This document shows positions 8,601-19,330 of a stretch of DNA of 64,000 bases, in pieces. The notes beneath the pieces were generated by a model. The model made no database searches and was not told the DNA's origin. It saw only the letters and a program-made list of their open reading frames with translations. Location of the stretch: assembly GCF_014644495.1 (NCBI RefSeq), contig NZ_BMKU01000003.1, forward strand, positions 352,007 through 416,006, given 5' to 3'. Within the stretch, counting starts at the first letter, position 1. The number at the start of each line of letters is the position of its first letter. Both the position numbers and the translations under genes were made by a program. This DNA comes from Pseudarthrobacter polychromogenes. Its GTDB lineage: Bacteria > Actinomycetota > Actinomycetes > Actinomycetales > Micrococcaceae.

Positions 8601-9452
8601 GTGCGAAGTTTTGTTTCCGCTGCCGCCGCCGTACTGGCTGTGCTGCTGGCCGCCGTCGCAATCCCCGCCATCTGGCTTGACCGCAACATCGTCCAGGAGC
8701 AGGGCTTCGTTGAGCTGGCCGCTCCGCTCGGAAGGAACCCCGGGTTCCAGCAGCAGCTGGCCGTGGCAGCGGTGGCAACCATCGACACCAGCGCCGTTCC
8801 AGGTTTCCTCTCGGATCTGGTCCAACCGGTGCTGGAGGACGCCGCGTCCGCACTGACCGCCCTGCCGGAGTATCCGGCCGCGTGGGAGGAAACGCTGCGC
8901 AAGAGCCACCGTCTCAGCTTTGCCGGCCCGGCAACGGACGACGGCGGATCAGCCCCTGCGTCGTCCCTCACCCTGGACGTCGCTCCCTTGGTGTCGCTGG
9001 GTGCCGGGGAAATTTCACGCACCACCGGGTTGCCCCTGGACCCGCCGGACCAGACCCTCATCAACGTGGGCCAGCCTGAGCACAAGGAATGGACTGAGAG
9101 GCTCACCACGTATGCCCCCGCCGGCTACCTGCTGGCCGGAGGTGCAGCCATTGCACTGCTCCTGGCCCTGGTGGCTGCGAACCGGCGCTGGACAGTGGTT
9201 GCCGGAGCAGGAGCAGGCGCGCTTCTGCTGGCGGCTGCGTGGACCGTCGGTGCCGGGATTGCCTCCGCTGCTGCTGTGTCCGCGGACAGCGGAAATGAGG
9301 TTGCCAACATGTTCAGGGATGAATTCGTGCCTGCCGCTGCAGCAGATTTCCAGGGCTGGACCATGGCAGCGGCCGCTGGAGGCGGTGTGCTGTTGCTGAT
9401 GGGCCTGGTGGCCGGGTTCGCCACGCGAAAGCGGGCCCGGGCAAGCCGGTAG
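8601..9452 (+). CDS. Conserved membrane protein of unknown function
   Basis: 283 residues from GTG 8601, chosen because AAGGA is six bases upstream; the open frame begins earlier at 8544. A hydrophobic N-terminal segment (about 3-24) is followed by an extracytoplasmic domain of roughly 150 residues (DRNIVQEQGFVELAAPL...), then about three membrane helices (175-192, 198-225, 250-270) and a basic end KRARASR, predicted to be cytosolic. A -10-like TAGGAT lies at about 8562. I do not recognise a family. Its stop overlaps the -10 box of ispH. Confidence 0.8.
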   Translation: MRSFVSAAAAVLAVLLAAVAIPAIWLDRNIVQEQGFVELAAPLGRNPGFQQQLAVAAVATIDTSAVPGFLSDLVQPVLEDAASALTALPEYPAAWEETLRKSHRLSFAGPATDDGGSAPASSLTLDVAPLVSLGAGEISRTTGLPLDPPDQTLINVGQPEHKEWTERLTTYAPAGYLLAGGAAIALLLALVAANRRWTVVAGAGAGALLLAAAWTVGAGIASAAAVSADSGNEVANMFRDEFVPAAAADFQGWTMAAAAGGGVLLLMGLVAGFATRKRARASR

Positions 9453-9455
9453 CAT
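9450..9455 (+). promoter_or_regulatory. -10 box of ispH (leaderless-type spacing)
   Basis: TAGCAT ends six bases before the ispH ATG (9462). GGAG within the spacer could also act as a weak SD. Confidence 0.55.
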
Positions 9456-9461
9456 GGAGTA

Positions 9462-10541
9462 ATGACCCCCTCAGCTGTTTCCCTTTCGATGCCCACCATC
9501 CCGCGTAGGCGCCGCTCACCTGAGGAAGTAGCTGCCGCAGCCCCCGTCTCCGGAACCAAGAAGGTGCTGCTCGCTGCTCCCCGCGGTTACTGTGCCGGCG
9601 TTGACCGTGCGGTCATCGCCGTCGAGAAGGCCCTGGAACACTACGGTCCTCCGGTGTACGTGCGGAAGCAGATCGTCCACAACGTGCACGTGGTCAGCTC
9701 CCTGGAGGAACAGGGTGCCATCTTCGTCGACGAAACGGACGAAGTGCCCGAAGGTGCCCTGGTCATCTTCTCGGCCCACGGCGTATCGCCTGCAGTGGTC
9801 CAGTCCGCCGAGGACCGCGGCCTGCGCACCATCGATGCCACCTGCCCCCTGGTGACCAAGGTCCACAAGGAGGCCGTCCGGTTTGCCAAGGACGATTTCG
9901 ACATCCTGCTGATCGGCCACGACGGCCATGAGGAAGTCGAGGGCACGGCGGGGGAAGCGCCGGAACACATCCAGATCATCAACGGCCCGCACGAGGTGGA
10001 CAAGGTAACCGTCCGGGACCCGGAGAAGGTGATCTGGCTTTCCCAGACCACCCTCAGCGTCGACGAAACCATGGAAACGGTCCGCCTGCTCAAGCAGCGG
10101 TTCCCCACCCTGCAGGATCCGCCCAGCGACGACATCTGCTACGCCACCACCAACCGCCAGGTGGCCATCAAGAAGATCTCGCCGCAGGCAGACCTGGTGA
10201 TCGTGGTGGGCTCAGCGAACTCCTCCAACTCTGTCCGCCTGGTGGAAGTGGCTCTGGAGTACGGGGCGAAGGCGTCCTACCGCGTAGATTTCGCGAACGA
10301 GGTTGATGAAGCCTGGTTTGAAGGCGTCGCCACTGTCGGCGTGACTTCCGGGGCATCAGTCCCGGAAGTCCTGGTCCAGGACGTCCTGCGCCTGCTGGCC
10401 GATTACGGCTACGGCACCGTGGAGGAAGTTGTTACGGCAGAGGAAGACCTGCTCTTCTCACTGCCCAAGGAACTCCGGGCAACACTCAAGCAGGCCGGCG
10501 ACGTCAGCCGTGCCCTGGGCGGACGCCGCTCGCGGGACTGA
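9462..10541 (+). CDS. ispH: 4-hydroxy-3-methylbut-2-enyl diphosphate reductase
   Basis: A 359-residue IspH/LytB protein with the three [4Fe-4S]-binding cysteines in place: RGYCAGV (Cys44), DATCPLV (Cys128) and DDICYATTN (Cys226). It reduces HMBPP to IPP and DMAPP, the last step of the non-mevalonate isoprenoid pathway. The first 30 residues are a non-conserved extension common in actinobacteria. Codes toward a strong terminator shared with the convergent rmuC. Confidence 0.96.
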   Translation: MTPSAVSLSMPTIPRRRRSPEEVAAAAPVSGTKKVLLAAPRGYCAGVDRAVIAVEKALEHYGPPVYVRKQIVHNVHVVSSLEEQGAIFVDETDEVPEGALVIFSAHGVSPAVVQSAEDRGLRTIDATCPLVTKVHKEAVRFAKDDFDILLIGHDGHEEVEGTAGEAPEHIQIINGPHEVDKVTVRDPEKVIWLSQTTLSVDETMETVRLLKQRFPTLQDPPSDDICYATTNRQVAIKKISPQADLVIVVGSANSSNSVRLVEVALEYGAKASYRVDFANEVDEAWFEGVATVGVTSGASVPEVLVQDVLRLLADYGYGTVEEVVTAEEDLLFSLPKELRATLKQAGDVSRALGGRRSRD

Positions 10542-10610
10542 CCAGCGCACGGCCGGGACTGCGCAGCCCGCAGTGCGCGCAGCCAGTGACCACGCATCTG
10601 ATCTTTGTGG

Positions 10611-10644
10611 AAGTGGGCCCGGCAACTGCCGGGCCCACTTTTTT
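10611..10644. terminator. Terminator between ispH and rmuC
   Basis: A 13-bp perfect hairpin (10611-10623 with 10628-10640, loop AACT) runs into six T residues (10639-10644). On the opposite strand the A run is short, so it mainly serves ispH but may act both ways. Confidence 0.9.
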
Positions 10645-10661
10645 GCCTCTTGGCGTTTCTG

Positions 10662-11909
10662 TCAGGCTGCTTCGTGGTCGCTTTGCAGCTCAGGTGCCGC
10701 CAGGGCCCGCGGCGTGACCTCGACGACCGGAGGGGCAGCAAGTCCGGACTCCTCAAGCGAGTTCAGCTTCCGCGCCGTGGGAAGGACGCGGGCTTCCAGG
10801 GTCCCCACCATGGCGTTGTAGCGGTCCACTGACGATTTCAGGGACGAGCCCAGCTTGGTGACGTTCTCGCCCAGGGTCCCCATCCGGTCGTACAGCTGCC
10901 GCGCCAGTTCGAACAACTCCCTGGCGCTGTCCGTGAGGACGTCCTGCCGCCAGGTGAAGGCCACAGACTTCAGAACGGCCAGCAGCGTGCTGGGTGACGC
11001 CAGGACCACGTTCTTCGACAGTGCGTGGTCGAGGAGCCCGGCGTCGGCCATGAGCGCGGCGGCCAGGATGGACTCGGCAGGAATGAAGCAGATCACGAGT
11101 TCGGGGGAGTTGCCCGGAATGTCCCAGTACTTCTTGCTGCTCAGGGAATCAACGTGTGCCCTCAGTGCCTTGGCATGGGCGGCCAGCAGCGCCTGCTGGT
11201 TTCGGCGGTCGCTCCCGGACAGCGGTCCGGTGTGCCGGGCGCTGGAATCCTCGGCCGGGCGGAGGTCCTGCGACGCACCCAGTTCCTGGGCTTCCAAGTA
11301 GGAGGAAAGCGGTACTTTTGCGTCCACCACCAGCTGCTTTTCGCCCGGCAGCTGTACCACCAGGTCCGGCCTTATGCCCGTATCATGACCGGCGCTGTGG
11401 ACCTGCTCCACGAAATCGACGTGCCGCAGCATGCCCGATGCTTCCACCACCCGGCGGAGCTGGACTTCGCCCCACTGGCCCCGGGCACTGTTGGACCTCA
11501 GGGCAGACTCCAGGGCGTGGGTGGAACGGATGAGCTGTTCATCGGAGAGCCGAGCTTCCTGCAGTTGCTGGGCGAGCTGGCCGTACTGCTCCACCCGGTC
11601 CCGTTCCAGCAGCGCCACCTGCTGCTGGACAGCCGTCAGTTTTTCCGCCACCGGGGCAAGTGCGCGCAGCACGCTGCCGTCCTGCGTCCTGGCCTCACCC
11701 AGCTCGCGGTTCTGTGCCGCCAAAAGCCTTCGCTCGGCGTCGGCCGCGGCAAACTGCGCGCTGACCTCTGAAAGCCGTGACGACACGGCGTCGAAGTCCT
11801 CTTCCAGGCCGCGGGTGTTTTTCCGCAGCACGAAGAACACGGCGGCAGCACCCGCAAAGGCACCCAGCAGCAGCATGAACAAAGCAAGAATCAACGCGAA
11901 ACCATCCAT
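10662..11909 (-). CDS. rmuC: DNA recombination protein RmuC
   Basis: 415 residues from ATG 11909 (the open frame extends to 12083 and would run over the ychF start). One N-terminal membrane helix (FALILALFMLLLGAFAGAAA) anchors a coiled-coil region and the RmuC domain, with KQLVVDAKVPLSSYLEA, LSSKKYWD and ELVICFIPAES. RmuC is a nuclease-like protein that limits inversions and other rearrangements at inverted repeats. Its neighbour arrangement ispH-rmuC-ychF is usual in actinobacteria. Confidence 0.92.
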   Translation of the reverse strand: MDGFALILALFMLLLGAFAGAAAVFFVLRKNTRGLEEDFDAVSSRLSEVSAQFAAADAERRLLAAQNRELGEARTQDGSVLRALAPVAEKLTAVQQQVALLERDRVEQYGQLAQQLQEARLSDEQLIRSTHALESALRSNSARGQWGEVQLRRVVEASGMLRHVDFVEQVHSAGHDTGIRPDLVVQLPGEKQLVVDAKVPLSSYLEAQELGASQDLRPAEDSSARHTGPLSGSDRRNQQALLAAHAKALRAHVDSLSSKKYWDIPGNSPELVICFIPAESILAAALMADAGLLDHALSKNVVLASPSTLLAVLKSVAFTWRQDVLTDSARELFELARQLYDRMGTLGENVTKLGSSLKSSVDRYNAMVGTLEARVLPTARKLNSLEESGLAAPPVVEVTPRALAAPELQSDHEAA

Positions 11910-11995
11910 GCCCTCACTGTCGCATGGGGCTGTGACATTTTGCCGAAGCGACATTTTCCCGGACCGGCGCCGGACCCCGGGCCGCCGGCTGCGGG

Positions 11996-12001
11996 TAGAA
12001 T
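11996..12001 (+). promoter_or_regulatory. -10 box of ychF
   Basis: TAGAAT ends eight bases before the GTG of ychF with no Shine-Dalgarno, consistent with a leaderless mRNA. Confidence 0.65.
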
Positions 12002-12009
12002 AAATCCTC

Positions 12010-13095
<1,086 letters not shown>

Positions 13096-13121
13096 CCCAC
13101 AGGATTTTCGGGCACGTGACC

Positions 13122-13127
13122 TAGGAT
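13122..13127 (+). promoter_or_regulatory. -10 box of the SDR gene
   Basis: TAGGAT followed by six bases (CTACCC) and the ATG at 13134; leaderless-type spacing. Confidence 0.6.
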
Positions 13128-13133
13128 CTACCC

Positions 13134-13787
13134 ATGACGACTCTTCAGGGTGCGGTTGTTTTGGTAGTCGGCGCCACTGGCGGACTCGGTTCGCGCATCG
13201 CCGCCCAGCTGGAAAGTAAGGGCGCCATCGTCGCCCGGTCGTCTAAGTCTGCTGGGCACGATCTGCGCGCACCCTCCGTGATCCAGGAGGTCTTGGATGA
13301 GACGAATGCGCAGTACGGACGCCTCGACGGGCTAGTGGTTGCGTCCGGGGTCGTCGCCTTCGGCGCCGCATCAGACCTTGAACCCGCCACGGTGGACGAA
13401 CTTTTCGCTGTGAATACGACCAGTCCGATCCAGCTCATTACCCAGAGCCAGCCCTACCTCGCGGCCTCGGCACGTGAGGGCCGGGAGCCCTTCGTTGTCA
13501 CACTGAGCGGCGTTGTCGCCGAGGCGCCTGTCGCTGGTCTGGCAGCATACTCGGCGTCGAAGGCTGGGCTTGCGGCCTTCGTTGTCGCAGCGGCGCGCGA
13601 ATATCGCCGCGCGGGCATCCGAATCGTGGACGCCCGCCCGGGCCACACTGGCACGGCGCTGTCCGAACATCCGATCGCCGGGTCAGCGCCGAGATTCGGC
13701 GCGGGGCTGGATCCAGACCTGGTTGCATCGCGGATTGTCACTGCGATCGTCGATGGCGAGAAGGATCTGCCCAGCACCGCCTTCTAG
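13134..13787 (+). CDS. Short-chain dehydrogenase/reductase
   Basis: 217 residues with the Rossmann motif GATGGLG (13-19) for NAD(P)H and the catalytic set Ser125, Tyr139 and Lys143 (YSASK). It is slightly shorter than classical SDRs, with a short C-terminal part after the active site. Substrate unknown. Codon use looks less biased than its neighbours (more GTT, TCG, GCA, CGA), which may hint at later acquisition, but I have not measured it. It lies between ychF and the photolyase gene with its own promoter. Confidence 0.85.
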   Translation: MTTLQGAVVLVVGATGGLGSRIAAQLESKGAIVARSSKSAGHDLRAPSVIQEVLDETNAQYGRLDGLVVASGVVAFGAASDLEPATVDELFAVNTTSPIQLITQSQPYLAASAREGREPFVVTLSGVVAEAPVAGLAAYSASKAGLAAFVVAAAREYRRAGIRIVDARPGHTGTALSEHPIAGSAPRFGAGLDPDLVASRIVTAIVDGEKDLPSTAF

Positions 13788-13876
13788 GTTCGGCCGAGGC
13801 CCTGCAACTGAGCGCCAAAGAAGCTAATGGACCCCGAAGCGGGTTCATTGGTGGCGGCGGAGGCGTCCAATCCATC

Positions 13877-13882
13877 TAGGGT
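13877..13882 (+). promoter_or_regulatory. -10 box of the photolyase-related gene
   Basis: TAGGGT, then GGGGGA and the ATG at 13889. The G-rich spacer might equally act as an SD. Confidence 0.5.
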
Positions 13883-13888
13883 GGGGGA

Positions 13889-15526
13889 ATGACGTCCGGC
13901 CCGCCTCTGCGCCTGGTTCTGCCGCATCAGTTGTTCAGGGAGCACTTCGATGCGGCAGACGGTACCGTGTTTGTGCTGATCGAGCATGACCTGCTCTTTC
14001 GCCAGTACTCGTTCCACTCCCACAAGCTGGTCCTGCACCGGGCGTCCATGAACCGTTTCGCCCGCCGCCTCGGCGGGACGGGCCACGAGGTCGTCGTCCT
14101 CCGCAGTGACGCCGGCCGCAGCTCCCGCCAGCAGCTCGCAGACCTGTTGCGCCACCGCCGCCCGGCCCAGGTGACGTGGTTCGACGTGGTGGACGACTGG
14201 CTTGAACAGGACCTGTATTCCGGCCTGGCCGACGGCGGCTACCGGATGCGCGGCGAAGACGTGCTGGAGACGCCGAACTTCCTCACCGACCGCGGCCAGA
14301 TTGACGCTTGGTTTGCCGCCAACGCTGCCCGCATGCACGACTTCTACGTGTGGCAGCGGCGCCGGCTCGGCGTCCTTGTCGACGGCGGCGGGAAGCCGGC
14401 CGGCGGGAAATGGTCCTTTGACGCAGACAACCGGAAGAAACTTCCCCGGGGGTACTCACCCCGCACGGTGGGCAGGTTTGCGCGCCACCCCATCCATCAG
14501 CTGGAGGGGACCTTCGATTTTGAAGCCCTCACCGGACAAGAAGCCGCTGCCGGAGACGAACCGCCCGACGACGAACCGCCCGACGACGTCGACCAGGCGA
14601 TTGCCTGGGTGGCGGAGGAGTTTCCGGATGCTCCGGGCGATCCCGCCCTCTTTGCCTGGCCCACGAGCGCGGACGAGGCACGCAGGCACCTGCACGAGTT
14701 CGTCCGCGAGCGGCTGGAGGACTTCGGCCCCTACGAGGATGCAATTTCCACCACGCATCCGTTTATCGCCCATGGCCTGCTCACGCCGGCGTTGAACATC
14801 GGGCTGCTGGACCCGCGGGAGATCCTGGAGGCCGTGCTAGAGAATGCAGGCCCAAATACTCCCCTTGCCTCCCTGGAGGGTTTCGTCCGGCAGGTGATTG
14901 GCTGGCGTGAATACGTGCGCGCCACCTACCGGACCCGCGGCCGGCAGATGCGCACTGCCAACCGGTTGAACCACAGCAATGGGCTGGGGGACGGGTGGTG
15001 GGACGCGGGCACCGGGCTGGCTCCGGTGGACATGGTGATCTCGCGGGTACTTGCTACGGGGTATGCCCACCACATTGAGCGGTTGATGGTCCTGGGCAAC
15101 GCCATGTCCCTGCTGCGGATCCATCCCGACGACGTCTACGAATGGTTTATGGAACTCTTCGTCGACGCGTACGACTGGGTGATGGTCCCCAACGTGTACG
15201 CCATGAGCCAGTTCGCGGCGGGGGAGGAGATCACCACGAAACCGTACGTTTCGGGCAGCAACTACCTCCGCAGGATGTCGGACCTGCCTGCCGGGGAATG
15301 GATGACTGACTGGGACGGGCTGTACTGGACCTTCGTCGATGACCATCGGGAGGTCTTCGAAAGGAATCCCCGCTCGCGGATGGCGGTCTCCCTGTTGGAC
15401 AACATGGACCCGGACAAGCGGCGGGAGCACCGCCGTCGTGCTAAAGCCCTGCTCGGCGTAGGACGGGAAGCAACACGGCTGCTGCGGACGGCACCGCCAA
15501 TCGAGGGCCCGGACGCCTTATCCTGA
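13889..15526 (+). CDS. Photolyase/cryptochrome-related flavoprotein lacking cysteines
   Basis: A 545-residue member of the deoxyribodipyrimidine photolyase-related (PhrB, FeS-BCP) family. The N-terminal alpha/beta domain (LVLPHQLF, DLLFRQYSFHSHKLVLHRASM) is where a lumazine antenna binds in PhrB; the helical FAD domain carries GYAHHIERLM (about 390) and DWVMVPNVYAMSQFA. PhrB repairs (6-4) photoproducts with light. In PhrB four cysteines hold a [4Fe-4S] cluster; here the first falls in LAPVD (about 377) and the loop with the other three is replaced by a short RMSDLPAGEWMTDWDG stretch (about 463). The whole protein has no cysteine. A tandem DEPPD repeat sits near residue 225. Family is confident, activity is not. 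Confidence 0.85.
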   Translation: MTSGPPLRLVLPHQLFREHFDAADGTVFVLIEHDLLFRQYSFHSHKLVLHRASMNRFARRLGGTGHEVVVLRSDAGRSSRQQLADLLRHRRPAQVTWFDVVDDWLEQDLYSGLADGGYRMRGEDVLETPNFLTDRGQIDAWFAANAARMHDFYVWQRRRLGVLVDGGGKPAGGKWSFDADNRKKLPRGYSPRTVGRFARHPIHQLEGTFDFEALTGQEAAAGDEPPDDEPPDDVDQAIAWVAEEFPDAPGDPALFAWPTSADEARRHLHEFVRERLEDFGPYEDAISTTHPFIAHGLLTPALNIGLLDPREILEAVLENAGPNTPLASLEGFVRQVIGWREYVRATYRTRGRQMRTANRLNHSNGLGDGWWDAGTGLAPVDMVISRVLATGYAHHIERLMVLGNAMSLLRIHPDDVYEWFMELFVDAYDWVMVPNVYAMSQFAAGEEITTKPYVSGSNYLRRMSDLPAGEWMTDWDGLYWTFVDDHREVFERNPRSRMAVSLLDNMDPDKRREHRRRAKALLGVGREATRLLRTAPPIEGPDALS

Positions 15527-15589
15527 GTACAGGGCGTGATCCTGGCGATTCCAGGAGCCCCTCCCGCAGAAGGAAAACAAGGAGGCGGC

Positions 15590-17368
15590 ATGCCGTTCAG
15601 GCGTCTGGTGCGCTACATCACCGCGGCGGTGGCTTCCGCCCTGGTCCTGTCGGGGTGCTCGGGCAACGGCGGCACCACCCCTGTGGTGGTGGGGGAGGCC
15701 GAGCGCGGCGGCAGCGTGAGCGTCGCGGAGGTCAACGCGTTCTCGTCCTTCAACCCGTACAGCGCGGACGGCAACACCGATATCAACTCCAAGATCGGTT
15801 ACATCACCCACTCGGGTTTCTACTACCTGGATGACGCCGCAAAAGTGGTGCGGAACGAAAAATTCGGGCGCTATGAGAAGGTCTCGGACCAGCCGCTGAA
15901 GGTCAGATACACCGTCAACGAGGGCGTCAAATGGTCCGACGGCGAGGCGGTCGACGCCGGCGACCTCCTCCTGAGCTGGGCGGCCGGGTCAGGGTATTTT
16001 GACGACGCCGACGCCCTGGCGGGGACAGGCAGCAAATACTTTGCGGTAGCCTCCGACACCAGCGGCCTTGCCGGCACCGTGCTGCCGGAAATCGGGGCAG
16101 ACGGCCGTTCCATCACCCTGGAATACGCTGTGCCCTACGCTGACTGGGAAGTGGCGTTCGACGTCGGCCTGCCGGCACACGTGGTGGCAGCGAAAGGCGG
16201 CCTGAACGACGAAGAGGACCTGATCGACCTGATCCGGGACTCGCCCCGCGGCAATGAGGAGGAGCCTGCAGTCAACGAACCCCTCAAGCAGGTCAGCGAC
16301 TTCTGGAACTCCGGGTTTGACTCCAAAAGCCTGCCCGATGACCCGTCCGTGTTCCTCTCCAGCGGCCCGTACATCGTCCGCGACATCGTCCCCGAAGTCT
16401 CCATGACCCTCGTCCGGAACCGCGACTACGTGTGGGGCCAGGAGCCCTGGCTGGATGAAATAACCGTCCGCTTCACAGGTTCCGTGCCCACGGCAGTCGA
16501 AGCGCTCCGCAACGGCCAAGCGGACATCATCTCGCCACAGCCCTCCGCCGAGACCGGGGAACTCCTGGCAGAACTCGCGGACCAGGGCAACACCGTCGAG
16601 TGGTACAACCAGTCAGGCTACGACCACCTGGACCTCAACTTCTCCGGGCCGTTCGCCGACGAGGACGTCCGCCAGGCATTCCTCAAGGCGGTACCCCGCC
16701 AGGCCATCATGGACGCCGTGGTGGGCGACAGGCAGCCCGATGCGGCGCCGCTGGATTCGCACGTCTTCCTTCCCGCCCAGCCGAAATATAACGACACCGC
16801 CAAGAACAACGGCTCGTCGGACTACGCGGAGGTGGACATCGACGGGGCAAAGGCGCTCCTGGATGGTGACACCCCCACCATCCGGATCCTCTACAACCGG
16901 GACAACCCCAACCGCGCCATAGCGTTTTCCCTGATTCGGGATTCCGCCGCGCTCGCAGGGTTCGACGTGGTCGATGCAGGGCAGGGGAGTGCTGACTGGG
17001 CCCGGGCACTCGGTGGCGGAGGCTACGACGCCGCGCTGCTGGGATGGATTGGCACCGCCGCTGGGGTCAGCCGCGTCCCCCAGATTTTCCGCACCGGAGC
17101 CGGCAGCAACTTCAACGGCTTTTCCGACGGCGACGCCGACAGGCTGATGGAACAGCTTGCCGGCACCACGGACCTGGGCAAGCAGGATGAGCTCCTGGCC
17201 GAGATCGACAAACAGATCTGGGAAAACGCCTATGGCCTACCGCTGTACCAGACCATTGGCGCCACAGCCTTCAGCGCCCGGGTGGCCGGGGTCAAGACGA
17301 GCGCCGGCCCCTTGGGTGTCTGGTGGAACGTGTGGGACTGGCGCCTGGCGCAGCCGGCGTCGTCCTGA
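15590..17368 (+). CDS. Peptide ABC transporter substrate-binding lipoprotein (SBP family 5), first of two
   Basis: 592 residues from ATG 15590, preceded by GGAGG; the frame is open back to 15536. The lipobox LSGC gives Cys23. The body is a family 5 binding protein (EVNAFSSFNPYSADGNTDIN, VKWSDGEAVDAGDLLLSW). Such receptors bind di- or oligopeptides and occasionally other solutes. No permease follows directly; the next gene is a second, different family 5 receptor and then a complete transporter. Ligand unknown. Confidence 0.87.
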   Translation: MPFRRLVRYITAAVASALVLSGCSGNGGTTPVVVGEAERGGSVSVAEVNAFSSFNPYSADGNTDINSKIGYITHSGFYYLDDAAKVVRNEKFGRYEKVSDQPLKVRYTVNEGVKWSDGEAVDAGDLLLSWAAGSGYFDDADALAGTGSKYFAVASDTSGLAGTVLPEIGADGRSITLEYAVPYADWEVAFDVGLPAHVVAAKGGLNDEEDLIDLIRDSPRGNEEEPAVNEPLKQVSDFWNSGFDSKSLPDDPSVFLSSGPYIVRDIVPEVSMTLVRNRDYVWGQEPWLDEITVRFTGSVPTAVEALRNGQADIISPQPSAETGELLAELADQGNTVEWYNQSGYDHLDLNFSGPFADEDVRQAFLKAVPRQAIMDAVVGDRQPDAAPLDSHVFLPAQPKYNDTAKNNGSSDYAEVDIDGAKALLDGDTPTIRILYNRDNPNRAIAFSLIRDSAALAGFDVVDAGQGSADWARALGGGGYDAALLGWIGTAAGVSRVPQIFRTGAGSNFNGFSDGDADRLMEQLAGTTDLGKQDELLAEIDKQIWENAYGLPLYQTIGATAFSARVAGVKTSAGPLGVWWNVWDWRLAQPASS

Positions 17369-17630
17369 AATTTCTGGGCAAAACCTTCCCTCCTGCCCGA
17401 TTCGCCGTAGGGGCTACCGGCGAGTAGCATGTGACTTGCACAACTTCCGTTGACCGACTAGGCGTTCAGTTGAAGCCGGTCACGGTTTGGCAACGGAGTA
17501 CCAGTATCTGGACTTCGTGCGGTTAGGCTACTCGTATATGTAGGTTGCGTCACAGTCGAAAGCTGCGTCTCGCCTGCGGGGAACCACCAGATTCCCCCCT
17601 CGTTATCTCCCACAACTCATAGGAGGCGGA
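17369..17630 (+). promoter_or_regulatory. 262-bp leader of the peptide transport operon
   Basis: No gene seen. A possible promoter is TTGCAC with TAGGCG 17 bases later (about 17436-17464); other -10-like hexamers TAGGCT and TATATG lie near 17525-17540. A small hairpin GGGGAA/TTCCCC (17578-17583 with 17592-17597) precedes the AGGAGG SD. Confidence 0.4.
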
Positions 17631-19301
17631 ATGCGTTTTACGCGCACTTCCAAAGCACTGGGCATGGTGGCAATCGCCGCCCTCGCCCTGACCGGCTGCG
17701 GCGCTGGAGGCGGCAGCAATGAAGGGGCAAGCGACGCCGCAGGCGATCCGGCCAAGATCATCACGGCTTACAGCAACGAACCCCAGAACCCGTTGCTGCC
17801 GGCAAACACCAACGAGGTCTATGGCGGCCGCGTTGTTGAGCTTCTCTTTGAGGGCTTGACCAGCTACAGCCCCAGTGGTGAGTCGGTCAACGCGCTGGCT
17901 GAGTCCATCGAATCCCCGGATGGCCAGAACTACACCATCAAGGTCAAGAGCGGCACCAAGTTCACCAACGGCGAGGAAGTCACCGCCAAGAGCTTCGTTG
18001 ACGCATGGAACTTCGCCGCGCTGAGCACCAACGCCCAGGCGAACAGCAGCTTCTTCGAATCCATCGAGGGCTACGACGCCGTCAGCGCCACCAAGAAGGA
18101 AGGCGAAACGGAAGTCCCCGCCCCAACGGCAGAGACCCTCTCCGGCCTGGTCCTCAAGGATGACTCCACCATCGAGGTCAAGCTGACTCAGCCGGAGGCC
18201 GACTGGCCGCTGCGCCTTGGCTACACGGCCTTTATGCCGCTTCCCTCCGAGGCCATCGCTGATCCCAAGGCTTACGGCGAGAACCCGGTGGGCAACGGCC
18301 CGTACAAGATGGCCAAGGAAGGCGCCTGGCAGCACGACAGCCAGATTGAACTCGTCAAGAACGAGGACTACGCCGGCACCCGCGAAGCCAAGAACGGCGG
18401 CGTGACCTTCAAGTTCTACACGGACCCGGCTCCCGCCTACACCGACATCCAGGCCAACAACCTGGACGTCACGGATGTCCTTCCCACCAACGCCCTGAAG
18501 ACCTACACCATGGACTTCCCGGACAACCACCTCAACAAGCCGTACGCAGGCAACTCCACCCTGAACATCCCGGGCTACCTGCCCGAGTTCCAGGGCGAAG
18601 CAGGCAAGCTGCGCCGCCAGGCCATCTCCATGGCCATCAACCGTGACGAGATCACCAAGGTCATCTTCAGCGGCACCCGCATCCCGGCCAAGGACTTCAC
18701 CTCCCCGGCCGTGGACGGCTACAACGAGAACGTCGAGGGATCCGACGTCCTGAAGTTCGATGCCGCCAAGGCCAAGGAAACCTGGGAAAAGGCCAATGCC
18801 ATCAGCCCGTGGCCGGCAGACAAGACCCTCCAGCTCGGCTACAACACCGATGGCGGCAACAAGGAATGGATCGACGCTGTTGCCAACAACCTGAAGAACA
18901 ACCTCGGCATCCAGGCTGAAGGCCAGCCCTTCGCCAAGTTTGCTGAACTTCTGGACCTGCGCAAGTCCCAGACGCTTCCCGGCTTCGCCCGGGCCGGCTG
19001 GCAGGCAGACTACCCGTCGCTCTACAACTTCCTCGGCCCGCTGCTGCGGACCGGTGCCAGCGCCAACTACGAGGGCTACTCGAACCCCGAGTTCGACAAG
19101 CTCCTCGACGAAGGCCTGGGCTCCAAGTCCACCGACGACGCCAACGCGAAGTTCACCGAGGCCCAGGAAATCCTGTTCCAGGACCTGCCCAACCTCCCGC
19201 TGTGGTACTCCGCACGCCAGGTCGTGTGGAGCCAGAACGTCACCAACGTGGACAGCGGCTGGAACGGTGTCATCCAGTACTACAACATCACCGCAAAGTA
19301 G
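17631..19301 (+). CDS. Peptide ABC transporter substrate-binding lipoprotein (SBP family 5), second of two
   Basis: A 556-residue OppA/DppA-like receptor. Lipobox LTGC gives Cys23. Motifs include YSNEPQNPLLPANTNE, SIESPDGQNYTIKV and KSFVDAWNFA. AGGAGG lies six bases upstream of the ATG. It is followed by a hairpin and then the two permeases and the fused ATPase, so this is the main receptor of the importer. It is clearly different in sequence from the receptor encoded just upstream. Confidence 0.92.
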   Translation: MRFTRTSKALGMVAIAALALTGCGAGGGSNEGASDAAGDPAKIITAYSNEPQNPLLPANTNEVYGGRVVELLFEGLTSYSPSGESVNALAESIESPDGQNYTIKVKSGTKFTNGEEVTAKSFVDAWNFAALSTNAQANSSFFESIEGYDAVSATKKEGETEVPAPTAETLSGLVLKDDSTIEVKLTQPEADWPLRLGYTAFMPLPSEAIADPKAYGENPVGNGPYKMAKEGAWQHDSQIELVKNEDYAGTREAKNGGVTFKFYTDPAPAYTDIQANNLDVTDVLPTNALKTYTMDFPDNHLNKPYAGNSTLNIPGYLPEFQGEAGKLRRQAISMAINRDEITKVIFSGTRIPAKDFTSPAVDGYNENVEGSDVLKFDAAKAKETWEKANAISPWPADKTLQLGYNTDGGNKEWIDAVANNLKNNLGIQAEGQPFAKFAELLDLRKSQTLPGFARAGWQADYPSLYNFLGPLLRTGASANYEGYSNPEFDKLLDEGLGSKSTDDANAKFTEAQEILFQDLPNLPLWYSARQVVWSQNVTNVDSGWNGVIQYYNITAK

Positions 19302-19330
19302 TCCTGAGACCGTCCAACTCAAATAGCTAG

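Noticed and set aside
14557..14588. Tandem 15-bp duplication coding DEPPDDEPPDD in the photolyase-related gene
   Set aside because: A short in-frame expansion in a likely surface linker; no sign that it matters for function.
17550..19322. A 590-codon minus-strand frame opposite the second peptide-binding protein
   Set aside because: Val/Gly/Leu-rich shadow translation without domains; the plus-strand gene has lipobox, SD and family motifs.
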